A DNA stretch of 64,000 nucleotides from DAOMFB01 sp963801475 (GCA_963801475.1 CAWDEX010000001.1:620001-684000); one strand, 5' to 3'. Shown: positions 15,361 through 24,897, counted from the first letter of the stretch. Notes: generated by a model not told the origin, from the sequence alone. Numbers and translations: made by a program.

Positions 15361-17166
15361 GTGGGCCGCGCCGGATCCCGCCCGATGGCCGTACCGCTCG
15401 CGGCGGTCCTGCTCGTTGCGGCGACCGCGTCGGGTGCCTCGCCCGAGCCGGAGAAGGCCGGCGGCGCCTGGCTCCGGTATCCACTGCCGGGAGCCGAGGT
15501 CAAGGCGCTCGTGGCCGATCCGTCCGCCCCGGAGACCTTCTGGCTCGGTACGGCACAGGGGGGGCTTTACCGCTCGACCGACGGGGGACGTTCGTGGGCG
15601 CCTCCGTCTCCCGGCGCGCTCTTCCCGGGCTACGTCGTCACGGCGCTCGTCCCCGACCCGGTCCGGCCGACGGTCCTCTGGGTGGGACTGACGGGCCTCG
15701 TCCGCGGCGGGCGCCTCCTGGTCACGGAGGACGGCGGCGCCTCGTTCGCGGAGAAGCGCCGCTGGGAGGATCGGGCCGGATCGCGGGCGGTGGCGGTGGC
15801 GGCGCTCGACGGCCGGCGGGTGGTCGTCACCGGCGGCGACGCGGACCTCGAGATCTCGGAGGACGGCGGGGTCACGTGGCGGAGCTCGACGCCGCCGCTC
15901 GATCAGGGCTCCGGAATCTCCCACGTCTCGTTCCACCCGGGGCGCCCGGGCCTTCTGTTCGCCGGCACGTTCCGGCACCCGTTCCGCTCGACCGATCTCG
16001 GGCGGACCTGGACGCGGATCGCCGCAGGGATGGTGGAGGACACCCAGGTCTTCGACCTCGATTTCGCGCCGGGAAATCCCGACGAGTTCTGGGCCGCCAC
16101 CTGCGGTTGGGTCTACCGGACGACGGATGGCGGCGCGAACTGGGTCCGGTACCGCGAGGGGCTCTCCGACCGGCGGACGCACGTCGTCCGCATCGATCCC
16201 CGCGACCCGGACCGGATCCTGGCCGGCACGACCGGGGGCCTCTTCGAGAGCCGCGACCGCGGGAAGAACTTCCGGCGGATCACGCCCGATGTCGTCGTGA
16301 ACGCGCTCCTCTTCGACCCGCGCCGCCCCGAACGGATCCTCCTGGGGACCGAGTCCGAAGGGGTTCTCGTGTCCGAGGACGGCGGCGCGAGTTTCACGAG
16401 CGGGGCGCGCGGCCTCGGGGAGGCGCGTCTTACGGCCGTCGCAGCGGCCGGCGACGGGCGCGTCGTGGTGGCGCGCGCCGCCGACGGGCCGTCGGGGGGG
16501 CTTTGGCGCGTCGACGTCGCGACGGGCGGGGCCGAGCGGCTTCCCGGCTCGCCCCCCGCGACGGTTCTCGCGCTCGTGTCGGTCCGCGGGCGTCTCGTGG
16601 CGACGACCCCGGAGGGGATCTTCTCGGCCGACAGCGCGGGCGGACTGTGGGCGAGGACGCTCGCGCACCCGGGGCGCAGCCTGTCCGTCGACGGACCCTC
16701 GGTCGCCGCGGCCACGGACGCGGGTGTCTTCGAGAGCCGGGACGCCGGACGGACGTGGACGCGGCTCGGGGGACTTTCCGGGCGCGTGGCCGCGCTCCGC
16801 CGCGTCCGCCCCGCCTCCTCCGGCCCGGCTCTTCTCGTGGCCGACACCGGCCGCGAGGCGTTTGCCTGGGAAGGAAGGGAGTGGGTTCCGGTGGGCGTCT
16901 CCGGCGCCGCGGGGCCGCTTTCAGGAGGCTTCGGCCGTCCGCGCACCTTCCGCCGGCCCGTCGCACTGGGCGTCGAGATCGACGAGGACCGGGGCGTCTT
17001 CGTCTTCCGCTCCGCCGACGGGGTCGCGGTGCAGGGATCGCTGCCCGAGCCGGGTCTCCGCGTGGCCGGCTGGGCGGGAGATCCGCGCAGCGCGCCGGGC
17101 CTCTTTCTCGCGACGGTCGGCCGGGGCCTGTTCCGGTTCGTGCCGGACGCGCCGACCGCGCGCTAG
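15361..17166 (+). CDS. Exported beta-propeller protein (BNR/YCF48-like repeats)
   Basis: A 601-residue secreted protein. A signal peptide (MAVPLAAVLLVAATASGAS) begins at the in-frame ATG 15385, so either that ATG or the GTG at 15361 is the start. The mature part repeats the BNR/sortilin pattern, for example YRSTDGGRSWAPP, VTEDGGASFAEK, EISEDGGVTWRS, YRTTDGGANWVRY and ESRDAGRTWTRL, implying one or two beta-propellers. Such proteins bind carbohydrates or act as assembly factors; no catalytic residue can be named. Its TAG stop overlaps that of the convergent DUF192 gene in a CTAG tetramer. Confidence 0.8.
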   Translation: MGRAGSRPMAVPLAAVLLVAATASGASPEPEKAGGAWLRYPLPGAEVKALVADPSAPETFWLGTAQGGLYRSTDGGRSWAPPSPGALFPGYVVTALVPDPVRPTVLWVGLTGLVRGGRLLVTEDGGASFAEKRRWEDRAGSRAVAVAALDGRRVVVTGGDADLEISEDGGVTWRSSTPPLDQGSGISHVSFHPGRPGLLFAGTFRHPFRSTDLGRTWTRIAAGMVEDTQVFDLDFAPGNPDEFWAATCGWVYRTTDGGANWVRYREGLSDRRTHVVRIDPRDPDRILAGTTGGLFESRDRGKNFRRITPDVVVNALLFDPRRPERILLGTESEGVLVSEDGGASFTSGARGLGEARLTAVAAAGDGRVVVARAADGPSGGLWRVDVATGGAERLPGSPPATVLALVSVRGRLVATTPEGIFSADSAGGLWARTLAHPGRSLSVDGPSVAAATDAGVFESRDAGRTWTRLGGLSGRVAALRRVRPASSGPALLVADTGREAFAWEGREWVPVGVSGAAGPLSGGFGRPRTFRRPVALGVEIDEDRGVFVFRSADGVAVQGSLPEPGLRVAGWAGDPRSAPGLFLATVGRGLFRFVPDAPTAR

Positions 17167-17639
17167 CGTCCGGGGACGTCGGCGAAGCGGACCTTTGCCC
17201 CGCGGACGAGTCCGCTCTTTGCGGCGACGCCGGCGTTCAGCTCGAGGACGGCGTCCGACGCGGCCGCCGGAGGGTAGGACGGGCAGGGGTCCGCGGCGCA
17301 CGGAGGGACGTTCGCGAGGACGTCGACGACCGTTCCGTCCTTCGTCAGGTGGACGATGTCGAGCGGGAAGTGGCAGTTCTTCATCCAGAACGGACGGAGC
17401 TCGATCCCGTCGAAGAGGAACAGCATTCCGGCGTCCGCCGCGAGCGACTCGCGGAACATCAGCCCTTGCGTCCGCTCGGCTTCCGTCACGGCCAGCTCCA
17501 CGCGGACGACGGCACCCGACGGAAGGAAGACGCGAGGCCCTGCGGGCGCGGCCGTGCCGGCGGGCGCGGGTTCGGATCCCGAGGGGGCGCAGGCGAGCAG
17601 CGCGAGCCCGAGCGACAGCGCCGCGAGTCGGGCGCTCAT
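17163..17639 (-). CDS. DUF192 family lipoprotein
   Basis: A 158-residue protein with a lipoprotein signal (LGLALLAC, lipidated cysteine at about residue 17), so it is probably anchored in a membrane facing the periplasm. The mature part is a DUF192 domain: VELAVTEAERTQGLMFRESLAADAGMLFLFDG, then FWMKNCHFPLDIVHL, and LELNAGVAAKSGLVRGAKV. The family's function is unknown. The ATG at 17639 overlaps the pilR stop (ATGA), so it is co-transcribed with pilS-pilR; a longer frame from 17819 was rejected because it is composed of pilR shadow. Confidence 0.85.
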   Translation of the reverse strand: MSARLAALSLGLALLACAPSGSEPAPAGTAAPAGPRVFLPSGAVVRVELAVTEAERTQGLMFRESLAADAGMLFLFDGIELRPFWMKNCHFPLDIVHLTKDGTVVDVLANVPPCAADPCPSYPPAAASDAVLELNAGVAAKSGLVRGAKVRFADVPGR

Positions 17640-19075
17640 TCCCGCCCGGTCGGCGTCTCGGCGCGCTCGTCCACGACCTCCTCGCCCTCGCGCCGGATCC
17701 CGTACTTCTTCGCGTAATAGCGGAAGGAGCGCTCGGACATCCGGAGAAGCTCCGCCGCGCGGATCTGGACGCCGCCCGTCCGCTCGAGCGCCTGCTGCAT
17801 GAGGCGCTTGCCGAGCCACTCGACGTACCGCTCGAGGTCGATCCCTTCGGAGGGCAGGTCGATCCCCTCGAGGGAGGCGGCGGGGGGGAGGCCCGCGGGG
17901 TGAAGGAACGGCTCGGGAAGGGAGTTCGTCGTGATGACGTCCGACGGCTCGAGGGCGACCGTCCGCTCGATGAGGTTCTCCAGCTCGCGGACGTTGCCGG
18001 CCCAGCCGTGGGCCTCGAGGAGCCGCATCGCCTCCGTGGAGATCTTCTTTTCCGGTATCCCCTGTTCCCGGGCGACCTTGCGGAGAAAGTGGCGGACGAG
18101 GTAGGGAATGTCCTCGCGCCGGTCGCGGAGCGGCGGGATCGGGAGGGGGATGACGTTGATCCGGTAGTAGAGGTCCTCCCGGAAGCCCCCGTCCGCCACC
18201 TTCTTGGCGAGGTCCTTGTTCGTCGCGCAGATGATGCGGACGTCCACCGGCTCCTCGGCGTTCCCGCCGACCCGCCGGATGACGCGCTCCTGAAGGGCCC
18301 GGAGGAGCTTCACCTGCATCGTCAGCGACGTTTCGCCGATCTCGTCGAGGAAGAGCGTTCCCCCCTCGGCCTCCTGGAAGAGTCCCTTCTTCTCCTTGAT
18401 GGCGCCGGTGAAGGCCCCCTTCTCGTGGCCGAAGAGCTCCGACTCGAGGAGGCTCTCCGGCATCGCGCCGCAGTTGATCGAGACGAAGGGCCGGGGGGCC
18501 CGGACCGAGGCCTCGTGGATGGCGCGGGCGATCAGCTCCTTGCCGGTGCCCGACTCGCCGGAGATGAGGACCGTCGACGACGTCTTTCCGATCCGGTCGA
18601 CGAGATCGAGCAGGACCCGCATCTTCCTCGAGACGCCGACGACGCCGTGCGAGGCCTTGTCGATCCGCTCCTTGAGGGCGACGTTCTCCTCGGCGAGGCG
18701 CTTCCGCTCGAGGGCTCGCGCGACGACGTGCTTCATCTCCTCCACGTCGAACGGCTTCGAGATGTAGTCGTACGCCCCGGCTTTCAACGCCTCGATGGCG
18801 GCTTTGGTCGTCGTGTAGGCCGTGATCATCACGACGGGAACGGAGGGCGCGAGTTCGCGGCTCCTCTTGAGGATCTCGAAGCCGCTCCCGTCGGGCATCT
18901 TCACGTCGGTCAGAACGAGGTCGGGCCGGCCGGCCTCGAGCTGTGCGAGGCCCTCGGTGCAGGAGCGTGCGGTGGTGACGCGGTAGCCTTCGTTCCGGAA
19001 GACGATCGACAGCATCTCGACGATGCCGGCCTCGTCGTCGACGATCAGGAGGTCGGGGCCCGGCGACGTCGTCAC
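17636..19075 (-). CDS. pilR: Sigma-54-dependent response regulator PilR/NtrC family
   Basis: A 479-residue transcription activator. The receiver domain (1-120) has D13/D14 and the phospho-acceptor D57 (LTDVKM). The AAA+ domain carries Walker A GESGTGKE (173-180) and the sigma-54 contact loop GAFTGA (220-225), both intact. A Fis-type HTH sits at about 440-470 (RAAELLRMSERSFRYYAKKYG). It is coupled to the sensor pilS by a GTGA overlap and lies next to pilC/pilT/pilB, so it probably controls pilus genes. A candidate sigma-54 promoter in this window is at 27471-27485. Confidence 0.93.
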   Translation of the reverse strand: MTTSPGPDLLIVDDEAGIVEMLSIVFRNEGYRVTTARSCTEGLAQLEAGRPDLVLTDVKMPDGSGFEILKRSRELAPSVPVVMITAYTTTKAAIEALKAGAYDYISKPFDVEEMKHVVARALERKRLAEENVALKERIDKASHGVVGVSRKMRVLLDLVDRIGKTSSTVLISGESGTGKELIARAIHEASVRAPRPFVSINCGAMPESLLESELFGHEKGAFTGAIKEKKGLFQEAEGGTLFLDEIGETSLTMQVKLLRALQERVIRRVGGNAEEPVDVRIICATNKDLAKKVADGGFREDLYYRINVIPLPIPPLRDRREDIPYLVRHFLRKVAREQGIPEKKISTEAMRLLEAHGWAGNVRELENLIERTVALEPSDVITTNSLPEPFLHPAGLPPAASLEGIDLPSEGIDLERYVEWLGKRLMQQALERTGGVQIRAAELLRMSERSFRYYAKKYGIRREGEEVVDERAETPTGRE

Positions 19076-20730
19076 GCGACCTCCCGGGCGGGGAGCGAGG
19101 CGGCGCCCGTCGCCGGAAGCGAGATCGTCACCGTCGTCCCGCGGTGCGGCTCCGTCTCGACGTCGATCCGCCCTCCGTGCTCCTCGACGATCCGGTAGAC
19201 GATGGCGAGGCCGAGCCCGGTGCCGCCGGGGAAGCTGTGGGCGAACGGCGTGAAGAGCCGGTCGCGCTCCTCGGCCGACATGCCGCGTCCCTCGTCGGCG
19301 AAGGAGACGGTCCAGCTGCCGTCCTCGAGGCGCGCCTTGACGGCGAGGCTTCCCCCGGCCGGCATCGCCGCCACGGCGTTGCGGGCCACGTTCCAGAAGA
19401 TCTGCCGGAGCTGTCCCGGGTCGGCGGCGAGAACGGCCGACGGCGGGTCGAGGTCGACGGCGATGGTATGCCGGGGCGAGATCTCGTCACTGTGCGCGAG
19501 GAGCGTCAGGACGTCGCGCAGCGCCGCGGTCGCGTCGACCGCCTCGACGGCGCGCTCGCGCGGCCGGACGTAGCGGAGGAAGTCCTCGAGGATCCGTGCG
19601 AGGCGCTGGGACTCGGTGACGACGATGTCCATCAGCTTCAGCTCCGCCGATCCGGGAGCGACCATCCCTTGCAGCACCTGGACGGATCCCGAGATGGAGG
19701 CGAGGGGGTTTCGTATCTCGTGCGCGATCCCCGCCGCGAGCTCGCCGACGGCGGCCATCTTCTCCTTCAGCCGGACCTCTCCCTCCAGCTTCTTCAGGCG
19801 GGTCAGGTTCTGGAAGATCAGGATGCGCCCGGTGGCGCGGCCGGACGGGTCACGGAGGGGGCTCGCGGAAACGCCGAAGAAGGCCTCGCTCCCTCGCGTC
19901 GGGCGGACGGCCTCGAACCGGAGGGCTTCCCCCTCGGTCGCGCGGATCCGCTCCCAGCCGGCCGGGTCGAGGAGGCCGGTCGCGAGCACGGACCGTCCGA
20001 CCACGTCGACGGCGGCCAGGTCGAGGAGGTCCGTCGCCGCGCGGTTGGCATAGGTGACGAGGCCGTCCAGATCGGCGGTCAGGACGCCCGAGGACATCGA
20101 GGAAAGGACGGAAGCGTGGAGCGCCTGCAGCCGGGCGATCTCGCCTTTCCGGCGTTCGAGGTCGCGCCGGGCATCGCGGAGCTTCTCCGACGCCGCGGAG
20201 ACGAGCAGCCCCGTGCCGGCGAAGGCCGCGAGGTTCAGGGCGACGTTGCCGACGAGCGTGGCCACGGGCCAGTGGCGCGGACCCTCGAGGGACGGCACCG
20301 CGCCCCAGTACATCAGGTCGACCAGGACCGTGTAGAAGACGGCGGCGAGGCCGGCCGTGCTCAGAGCGCCGCGCCGTCCGCGGAGGATCGAGGCCGCGGC
20401 GACGATGGCGAGGTAGAGGAACGTGAACGAGGAATCGGGGCCGCCCGAGATCCAGACGAGCCCGGTGACGACGACGAGGTCGCCGAGGAGCTGAAGCCCG
20501 GCGTTCGCTTCGGCCGGGATCCTCTCCAGCGAGAGAAGGGACCCCACGGAGAGCGAGCAGGCGAAGGCGACCAGGTAGTAGATGAGGTTGAGGGGGAGCG
20601 AGACGTCGAACGTGATCTGGATGAGGAACGCCGAGAACATCAGCGTGAAGACGACGATGAGGCGCAGGGACGCGTAGCTGCGAAGCAGGGACCGGAGTGC
20701 GGCCGAGTCTTCCGCGGGGACCGGGTTCAC
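19072..20730 (-). CDS. pilS: Sensor histidine kinase PilS-like
   Basis: A 552-residue membrane kinase. About six hydrophobic segments fill residues 20-185, followed by a short coiled coil (about 182-205), a PAS domain (about 205-310) and the kinase core. The phospho-acceptor is H337 in GIAHEIRNPLAS, and the ATP-binding boxes are NVARNAVAAMP, DEGRGMSAEE and GTGLGLAIVYRIVEEHGG. The start is a GTG at 20730 with TAGAAT ending 6 bases before it. It should phosphorylate the PilR-type regulator encoded downstream with a 4-base overlap. Confidence 0.9.
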   Translation of the reverse strand: MNPVPAEDSAALRSLLRSYASLRLIVVFTLMFSAFLIQITFDVSLPLNLIYYLVAFACSLSVGSLLSLERIPAEANAGLQLLGDLVVVTGLVWISGGPDSSFTFLYLAIVAAASILRGRRGALSTAGLAAVFYTVLVDLMYWGAVPSLEGPRHWPVATLVGNVALNLAAFAGTGLLVSAASEKLRDARRDLERRKGEIARLQALHASVLSSMSSGVLTADLDGLVTYANRAATDLLDLAAVDVVGRSVLATGLLDPAGWERIRATEGEALRFEAVRPTRGSEAFFGVSASPLRDPSGRATGRILIFQNLTRLKKLEGEVRLKEKMAAVGELAAGIAHEIRNPLASISGSVQVLQGMVAPGSAELKLMDIVVTESQRLARILEDFLRYVRPRERAVEAVDATAALRDVLTLLAHSDEISPRHTIAVDLDPPSAVLAADPGQLRQIFWNVARNAVAAMPAGGSLAVKARLEDGSWTVSFADEGRGMSAEERDRLFTPFAHSFPGGTGLGLAIVYRIVEEHGGRIDVETEPHRGTTVTISLPATGAASLPAREVA

Positions 20731-20736
20731 ACCGGA

Positions 20737-20742
20737 ATTCTA
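20737..20742 (-). promoter_or_regulatory. Putative leaderless-type -10 box (TAGAAT) of pilS-pilR operon
   Basis: TAGAAT ends 6 bases before the GTG at 20730. It would give the pilS-pilR-DUF192 transcript no usable 5' leader. Confidence 0.5.
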
Positions 20743-20765
20743 ACGTCGGCGGGCGCCGGCGGCCT

Positions 20766-21971
20766 CTACTGGAGCTTTCCGATCAGGTCGAACATCGGCA
20801 TGTACATCGCCACGATGATCGTGCCGATGACGGTGCCGAGGATCGCGATCATGATCGGCTCCATGAGTTTCATCAGGCCCTCGACCGCGTTGTCCACCTC
20901 GTCCTCGTAGAACTCGGCGATCTTCGTCAGCATGGCGTCGAGCGCGCCCGTCTGCTCGCCGACGCTGATCATCTGGACGACCATCGACGGGAAGACCTTC
21001 GTCTCGGCCAGCGGCTCGGCGATCGTGCGGCCCGCCTCGACCGACTTCCGGACTCCCATGATGGCGTCTTCGATGATGGCGTTGCCGGCCGTGCGGGCCG
21101 TGATCTCGAGCCCGTCGAGGATCGGAACGCCCGACGAGGTCAGGGTCGCCAGGGTCCGGCAGAAACGGGCCACGGCGATCTTCCTCATGATGTCGCCGAG
21201 GACGGGGAGCTTGAGGACGATTCCGTCGATGACGCGGCGCCCGCGGTAGGTGGCGTAGTAGCGCTGGAGGAAGAAGCCGAGCGCGACGAAGCCGGCCACG
21301 ATGAAGATGATGTAGCTCGCGACGAAATTCGACGCCTTGATCACCATCCGGGTCGGGAACGGGAGCTGGGCGCCCAGGGCGGCGAAGAGGGAGGCGAAGG
21401 TCGGGATGACCTTCCACAGGATGATGAAGACGACGATCGCGGCCACCGCGAGGACGGAGACCGGGTAGATGAGCGCCGTCTTGACCTGTCCCTTGAGCTT
21501 GACGGCCTTCTCGATGTAGGTCGAGAGGCGCCGGAGGATCGTATCGAGGATACCTCCGGCCTCGCCGGCGGCGACCATGTTGACGTAGAGGTCGTCGAAG
21601 GCCTTCGGGTGCTTGCGCATCGCCTCGGCCAGCGACGAGCCGGCCTCCACGTCCTGGCGGACGGCGAGGATGATCTTCTGGAAGAGGCGGTTGTCCTGCT
21701 GGCCGCCCAGGATCTCCAGGCACTGCACGAGGGGGAGGCCCGCGTCGATCATGACCGAGAACTGGCGCGTGAAGACGGCGAGCCGCTTGGAGTTCACCTT
21801 CCCGGGACCGATCCGCGGTATGGCGAACTCCTTCCCCTTCTCCTTGACGGTCGTGACGTCGATCTGCCGTCGCCGGAGGTCGGCGATGGCCATGTCCTTC
21901 GAGTCGGCGACGAGAACGCCGCCGGTGACGACCCCCTGCCGCGTCTTGCCCTTCCAGACGAACTGGGCCAT
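20766..21971 (-). CDS. pilC: Type IV pilus inner-membrane platform protein PilC
   Basis: A 401-residue member of the PilC/GspF family, the membrane platform that couples the pilus motor ATPases to pilin insertion. Two T2SSF domains flank the membrane helices: about 70-195 (FTRQFSVMIDAGLPLVQCLEIL, then ALIYPVSVLAVAAIVVFIILWKVIP) and about 270-400 (FCRTLATLTSSGVPILDGLEI, then EPIMIAILGTVIGTIIVAMYMPMF). The ATG at 21971 has a strong GAGGAGG ribosome binding site; the longer frame to 22673 is pilT shadow. The order pilB-pilT-pilC matches other type IV pilus loci. Confidence 0.95.
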   Translation of the reverse strand: MAQFVWKGKTRQGVVTGGVLVADSKDMAIADLRRRQIDVTTVKEKGKEFAIPRIGPGKVNSKRLAVFTRQFSVMIDAGLPLVQCLEILGGQQDNRLFQKIILAVRQDVEAGSSLAEAMRKHPKAFDDLYVNMVAAGEAGGILDTILRRLSTYIEKAVKLKGQVKTALIYPVSVLAVAAIVVFIILWKVIPTFASLFAALGAQLPFPTRMVIKASNFVASYIIFIVAGFVALGFFLQRYYATYRGRRVIDGIVLKLPVLGDIMRKIAVARFCRTLATLTSSGVPILDGLEITARTAGNAIIEDAIMGVRKSVEAGRTIAEPLAETKVFPSMVVQMISVGEQTGALDAMLTKIAEFYEDEVDNAVEGLMKLMEPIMIAILGTVIGTIIVAMYMPMFDLIGKLQ

Positions 21972-21991
21972 TCCGAATCCTCCTCGGCCGT

Positions 21992-23116
21992 TCAGCCGCG
22001 CCGCGCCGCGGGCGCGGCGGAGCCGGCCGTCTGCGCCCCGGGCACGCCGGCGCCGCGCTGGATCATCTCGATCAGCTCGTCCGGGAACGACGACATGGAG
22101 ACGGCCAGCTCCTGGGAGATGACGCGCCGGTGGACGAGCGTGGCGAGCGACTGGTTGAACGTCTGCATCCCGAACTTGCTCTGGCCCGTCTGCATCATCG
22201 AGTAGATCTGGTGCAGCTTGTCCTCGCGGATGAGGTTCCGGATCGCCGGCGTCGGGATCATGATCTCCATGGCGAGACAGCGGCCGCGCCCGGAGGCGCG
22301 CGGCAGGAGCGTCTGGCAGAGGATCCCCTCCAGCACGAAGGAGAGCTGCGCCCGGACCTGCGGCTGCTGGTTCGCCGGGAACGCGTCGATGATCCGGTTC
22401 AGGCTCTGGACGGCGCTGTTCGTGTGAAGCGTGGCCATCGTCAGGTGGCCGGTCTCGGCGATCCGGAGCGCGCACTCCATGGTCTCGAGATCGCGCATCT
22501 CGCCGACGAGGACGATGTCGGGGTCCTCGCGGAGGACGGCCCGGAGCGCGTTCGGGAACGAGTGGGTGTCCGCGTGGAGCTCGCGCTGGTTCACGATGCA
22601 GCGCTTGTGCGTGTGCAGGAACTCGATCGGGTCCTCGATCGTCACGATGTGGCGCGGCTGCTCCCGGTTGCACTTGTCGATCATGGTCGCGAGCGTCGTC
22701 GACTTGCCCGAGCCGGTCGGCCCCGTGACGAGGATGAGGCCGCGCGGCTTCGTGCAGAGCGTCTCCACGATCGGCGGGACGCCCAGCTCCCTGAAGCCGA
22801 GGATCTCGTAGGGAATCTGCCGGAAGACGCCCGAGACGGCGCCACGCTGCAGGAAGACGTTTCCGCGGAAACGGGCGAGGCCCTTGACGCCGAAGGAGAG
22901 GTCGAGCTCGAGGTTCTCCTCGAAGCGGTGCTTCTGGACGTCCGTCAGGATGGAGTAGATGAGCTGCTTCGTCTCGGGAACCGTGAGCGGCGGGAAGTCC
23001 AGCGGCGCGAGGTCGCCGTCGACGCGGATCATCGGCGGCGAGTTCGTCGTGATGTGAAGATCCGAGCCCCCGCGCTCCACGAGCGTCTTCAGGAGCTGGT
23101 GCAGAGTCGCTCCCAT
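21992..23116 (-). CDS. pilT: Twitching motility retraction ATPase PilT
   Basis: A 374-residue hexameric ATPase that powers pilus retraction. Walker A is GPTGSGKST (132-140); the Asp box (TIEDPIEF), Walker B (DIVLVGEMRD) and His box (TGHLTMATLHTNSA) follow. The PilT-typical C-terminal AIRNLIRE motif is present as well. The ribosome binding site GGAGGAAC precedes the ATG at 23116. A TATCAT box at 23148-23153 may provide its own promoter. It lies 20 bases upstream of pilC. Confidence 0.97.
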   Translation of the reverse strand: MGATLHQLLKTLVERGGSDLHITTNSPPMIRVDGDLAPLDFPPLTVPETKQLIYSILTDVQKHRFEENLELDLSFGVKGLARFRGNVFLQRGAVSGVFRQIPYEILGFRELGVPPIVETLCTKPRGLILVTGPTGSGKSTTLATMIDKCNREQPRHIVTIEDPIEFLHTHKRCIVNQRELHADTHSFPNALRAVLREDPDIVLVGEMRDLETMECALRIAETGHLTMATLHTNSAVQSLNRIIDAFPANQQPQVRAQLSFVLEGILCQTLLPRASGRGRCLAMEIMIPTPAIRNLIREDKLHQIYSMMQTGQSKFGMQTFNQSLATLVHRRVISQELAVSMSSFPDELIEMIQRGAGVPGAQTAGSAAPAARRG

Positions 23117-23147
23117 CAGGTTCCTCCGGTCGGACGAGTCCGCCGTA

Positions 23148-23153
23148 ATGATA
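23148..23153 (-). promoter_or_regulatory. Possible -10 box (TATCAT) for pilT-pilC
   Basis: TATCAT lies 31 bases before the pilT ATG, leaving a normal leader with the GGAGGAAC ribosome binding site. This contrasts with the leaderless arrangement at pilB. Confidence 0.35.
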
Positions 23154-23162
23154 CGCGACGGG

Positions 23163-24890
23163 CTAGAGGACCGTCTCCCGGACGACCTCCTCGATCGTCG
23201 TGACGCCTTCCTTGATCTTCACGAGGCCCGAGCGGCGGAGGGAGAGCATCCCCTCCTCGATCCCCTTCCGCTTGATCTCGATCGAGGACGCGCCGGAGAG
23301 GACCATCTCCCGGATCTCCTCGGAGATCTCGAGGACCTCGATCAGCGCGACGCGCCCCTTGTAGCCGGTGTTGTTGCAGCGCTCGCAGCCCTTCCCCTTC
23401 ATCACCTGGACCGACTTGGCCTCCTCCGGCGAGAAGCCGAGCGAGACGAGGACCTGCGGCGCGACCTCGGTCGGGCCCTTGCAGTTGGTGCAGACGCGGC
23501 GGATCAGGCGCTGGGCCGCGATGAGGATGACCGAGGTGGCCACGAGGTAGGGCTCGATCCCCATGTTCATGAGCCGGTTGATCGTGGAGGGGGCGTCGTT
23601 CGTGTGGAGGGTCGAGAGGACGAGGTGTCCGGTCAGGGCGGCCTTCACGGCGATCTCGGCCGTCTCGAAGTCCCGGATCTCGCCGACGAGGATGATGTTC
23701 GGGTCCTGCCGGAGGAAGGAGCGGAGCGCCGCCGCGAAATTCAGCCCGATGGCGTCCTTCATCTGCACCTGGTTGACGCCCGGCAGGTTGAACTCCACGG
23801 GGTCTTCGGCGGTCATGATGTTCGTCTCGGGTGTATTGATCCGCGACAGGGCCGAATAGAGCGTGTTCGTCTTGCCGGAGCCGGTCGGGCCGGTGACTAG
23901 GACCATCCCCCAGGGGCGGAGGATCGCCTTCTCGAAGCGCGTCAGGCTTTCGCGCTCGAACCCCAGCTTCGTCATGTCGAGCATGAGGTTGTCCTTGTCG
24001 AGAAGGCGGCAGACGATCTTCTCGCCGAAGAGCGTAGGGAGCGTCGAGACGCGGTAGTCGAGTTCCTTCACCTTCCCGGCCAGCTTCATCTTGATCTTGA
24101 TCCGGCCGTCCTGCGGAAGGCGCTTCTCGGCGATGTCGAGCTTCGCGAGGATCTTGATGCGGGACGCGATGGCTTCCCGGAGCTTCGGCGGCGGGTTCAT
24201 CACCTCGTAGAGGATCCCGTCGATCCGGTACCGGACGCGGTACTCCCGCTCGTAGGGCTCGACGTGGATGTCGGAGGCGCCGCGCTTGATGGCGTCCGTG
24301 AGGATAATGTTCACGAGGCGGATGACCGGCGCCTCCTCGCCCTCCTCGGCGAGGCGCTCCAGGTCGATGGCCTCCTCCTCCTGGTCCTCGACGACCTCCA
24401 GGTTCGTGTCCTGGGTGTCGATCGCGGACATCTCCTCCATGACCTTCTTCAGCTCGAGGGCGCGGGTCGCGCCGTAGTGGCGGTCGATGGCGAGCTGCAG
24501 GCTCTGCTCGGAGGCGACGACCGGCTCGACGTTGTAGCCCGTCATGAACTTGATGTCGTCGAGGGCGAAGACGTTCGTCGGATCCGACATGGCGATCGTC
24601 AGCGTCGCGCCCGTCTTGTTGACGGGGAGGATGTTGTATTTCCGCGCGACGTCCGCCGCGACGAGCTTCAGGACGCTCGGGTCGATCTCGAAGTGCGTCA
24701 GGTTGATGGAAGGGACGCCGAACTGCGCGGACAGGGTCTCGGTGATGTCGTCTTCGGTGACGACGTTCAGCTTGACGAGGGCTTCGCCGAGCTTCAGACC
24801 GGAGGACTGCTGCAGCTTGATCGCCTCGTTCAGCTGGTCCTGATTGATGAGCTTCGCCTTCAGGAGGAGATCGCCGAGTCTCAGAGCCAT
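23163..24890 (-). CDS. pilB: Type IV pilus extension ATPase PilB
   Basis: A 575-residue extension motor. N-terminal MshEN-type repeats (about 1-145) can bind c-di-GMP in some relatives; then comes an acidic linker (about 155-187) and the ATPase core with Walker A GPTGSGKTN (333-341), Walker B DPNIILVGEIRD and TGHLVLSTLHTNDA. The tetracysteine zinc motif is visible as CTNC (about 476-479) and CERC (about 512-515). It starts with ATG at 24890, 7 bases behind TAGAAT. It is paired with pilT and pilC for pilus dynamics; no major pilin gene is in the window. Confidence 0.97.
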   Translation of the reverse strand: MALRLGDLLLKAKLINQDQLNEAIKLQQSSGLKLGEALVKLNVVTEDDITETLSAQFGVPSINLTHFEIDPSVLKLVAADVARKYNILPVNKTGATLTIAMSDPTNVFALDDIKFMTGYNVEPVVASEQSLQLAIDRHYGATRALELKKVMEEMSAIDTQDTNLEVVEDQEEEAIDLERLAEEGEEAPVIRLVNIILTDAIKRGASDIHVEPYEREYRVRYRIDGILYEVMNPPPKLREAIASRIKILAKLDIAEKRLPQDGRIKIKMKLAGKVKELDYRVSTLPTLFGEKIVCRLLDKDNLMLDMTKLGFERESLTRFEKAILRPWGMVLVTGPTGSGKTNTLYSALSRINTPETNIMTAEDPVEFNLPGVNQVQMKDAIGLNFAAALRSFLRQDPNIILVGEIRDFETAEIAVKAALTGHLVLSTLHTNDAPSTINRLMNMGIEPYLVATSVILIAAQRLIRRVCTNCKGPTEVAPQVLVSLGFSPEEAKSVQVMKGKGCERCNNTGYKGRVALIEVLEISEEIREMVLSGASSIEIKRKGIEEGMLSLRRSGLVKIKEGVTTIEEVVRETVL

Positions 24891-24897
24891 CGCCGCG

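Noticed and set aside
12887..15484. Fusion of the ketosynthase with a long upstream frame (1289 codons, to 15484)
   Set aside because: The upstream part lies antisense to real genes or overlaps moeA; the GTG at 12886 in a GTGA overlap gives a normal 423-residue ketosynthase.
15168..17717. Arg/Pro-rich open frames of several hundred codons over the propeller and DUF192 genes
   Set aside because: They are out-of-frame readings of the beta-propeller gene without protein-like composition.
21972..22673. N-terminal extension of PilC
   Set aside because: The extension is pilT antisense-frame shadow; ATG 21971 has an excellent ribosome binding site and a family-typical start.
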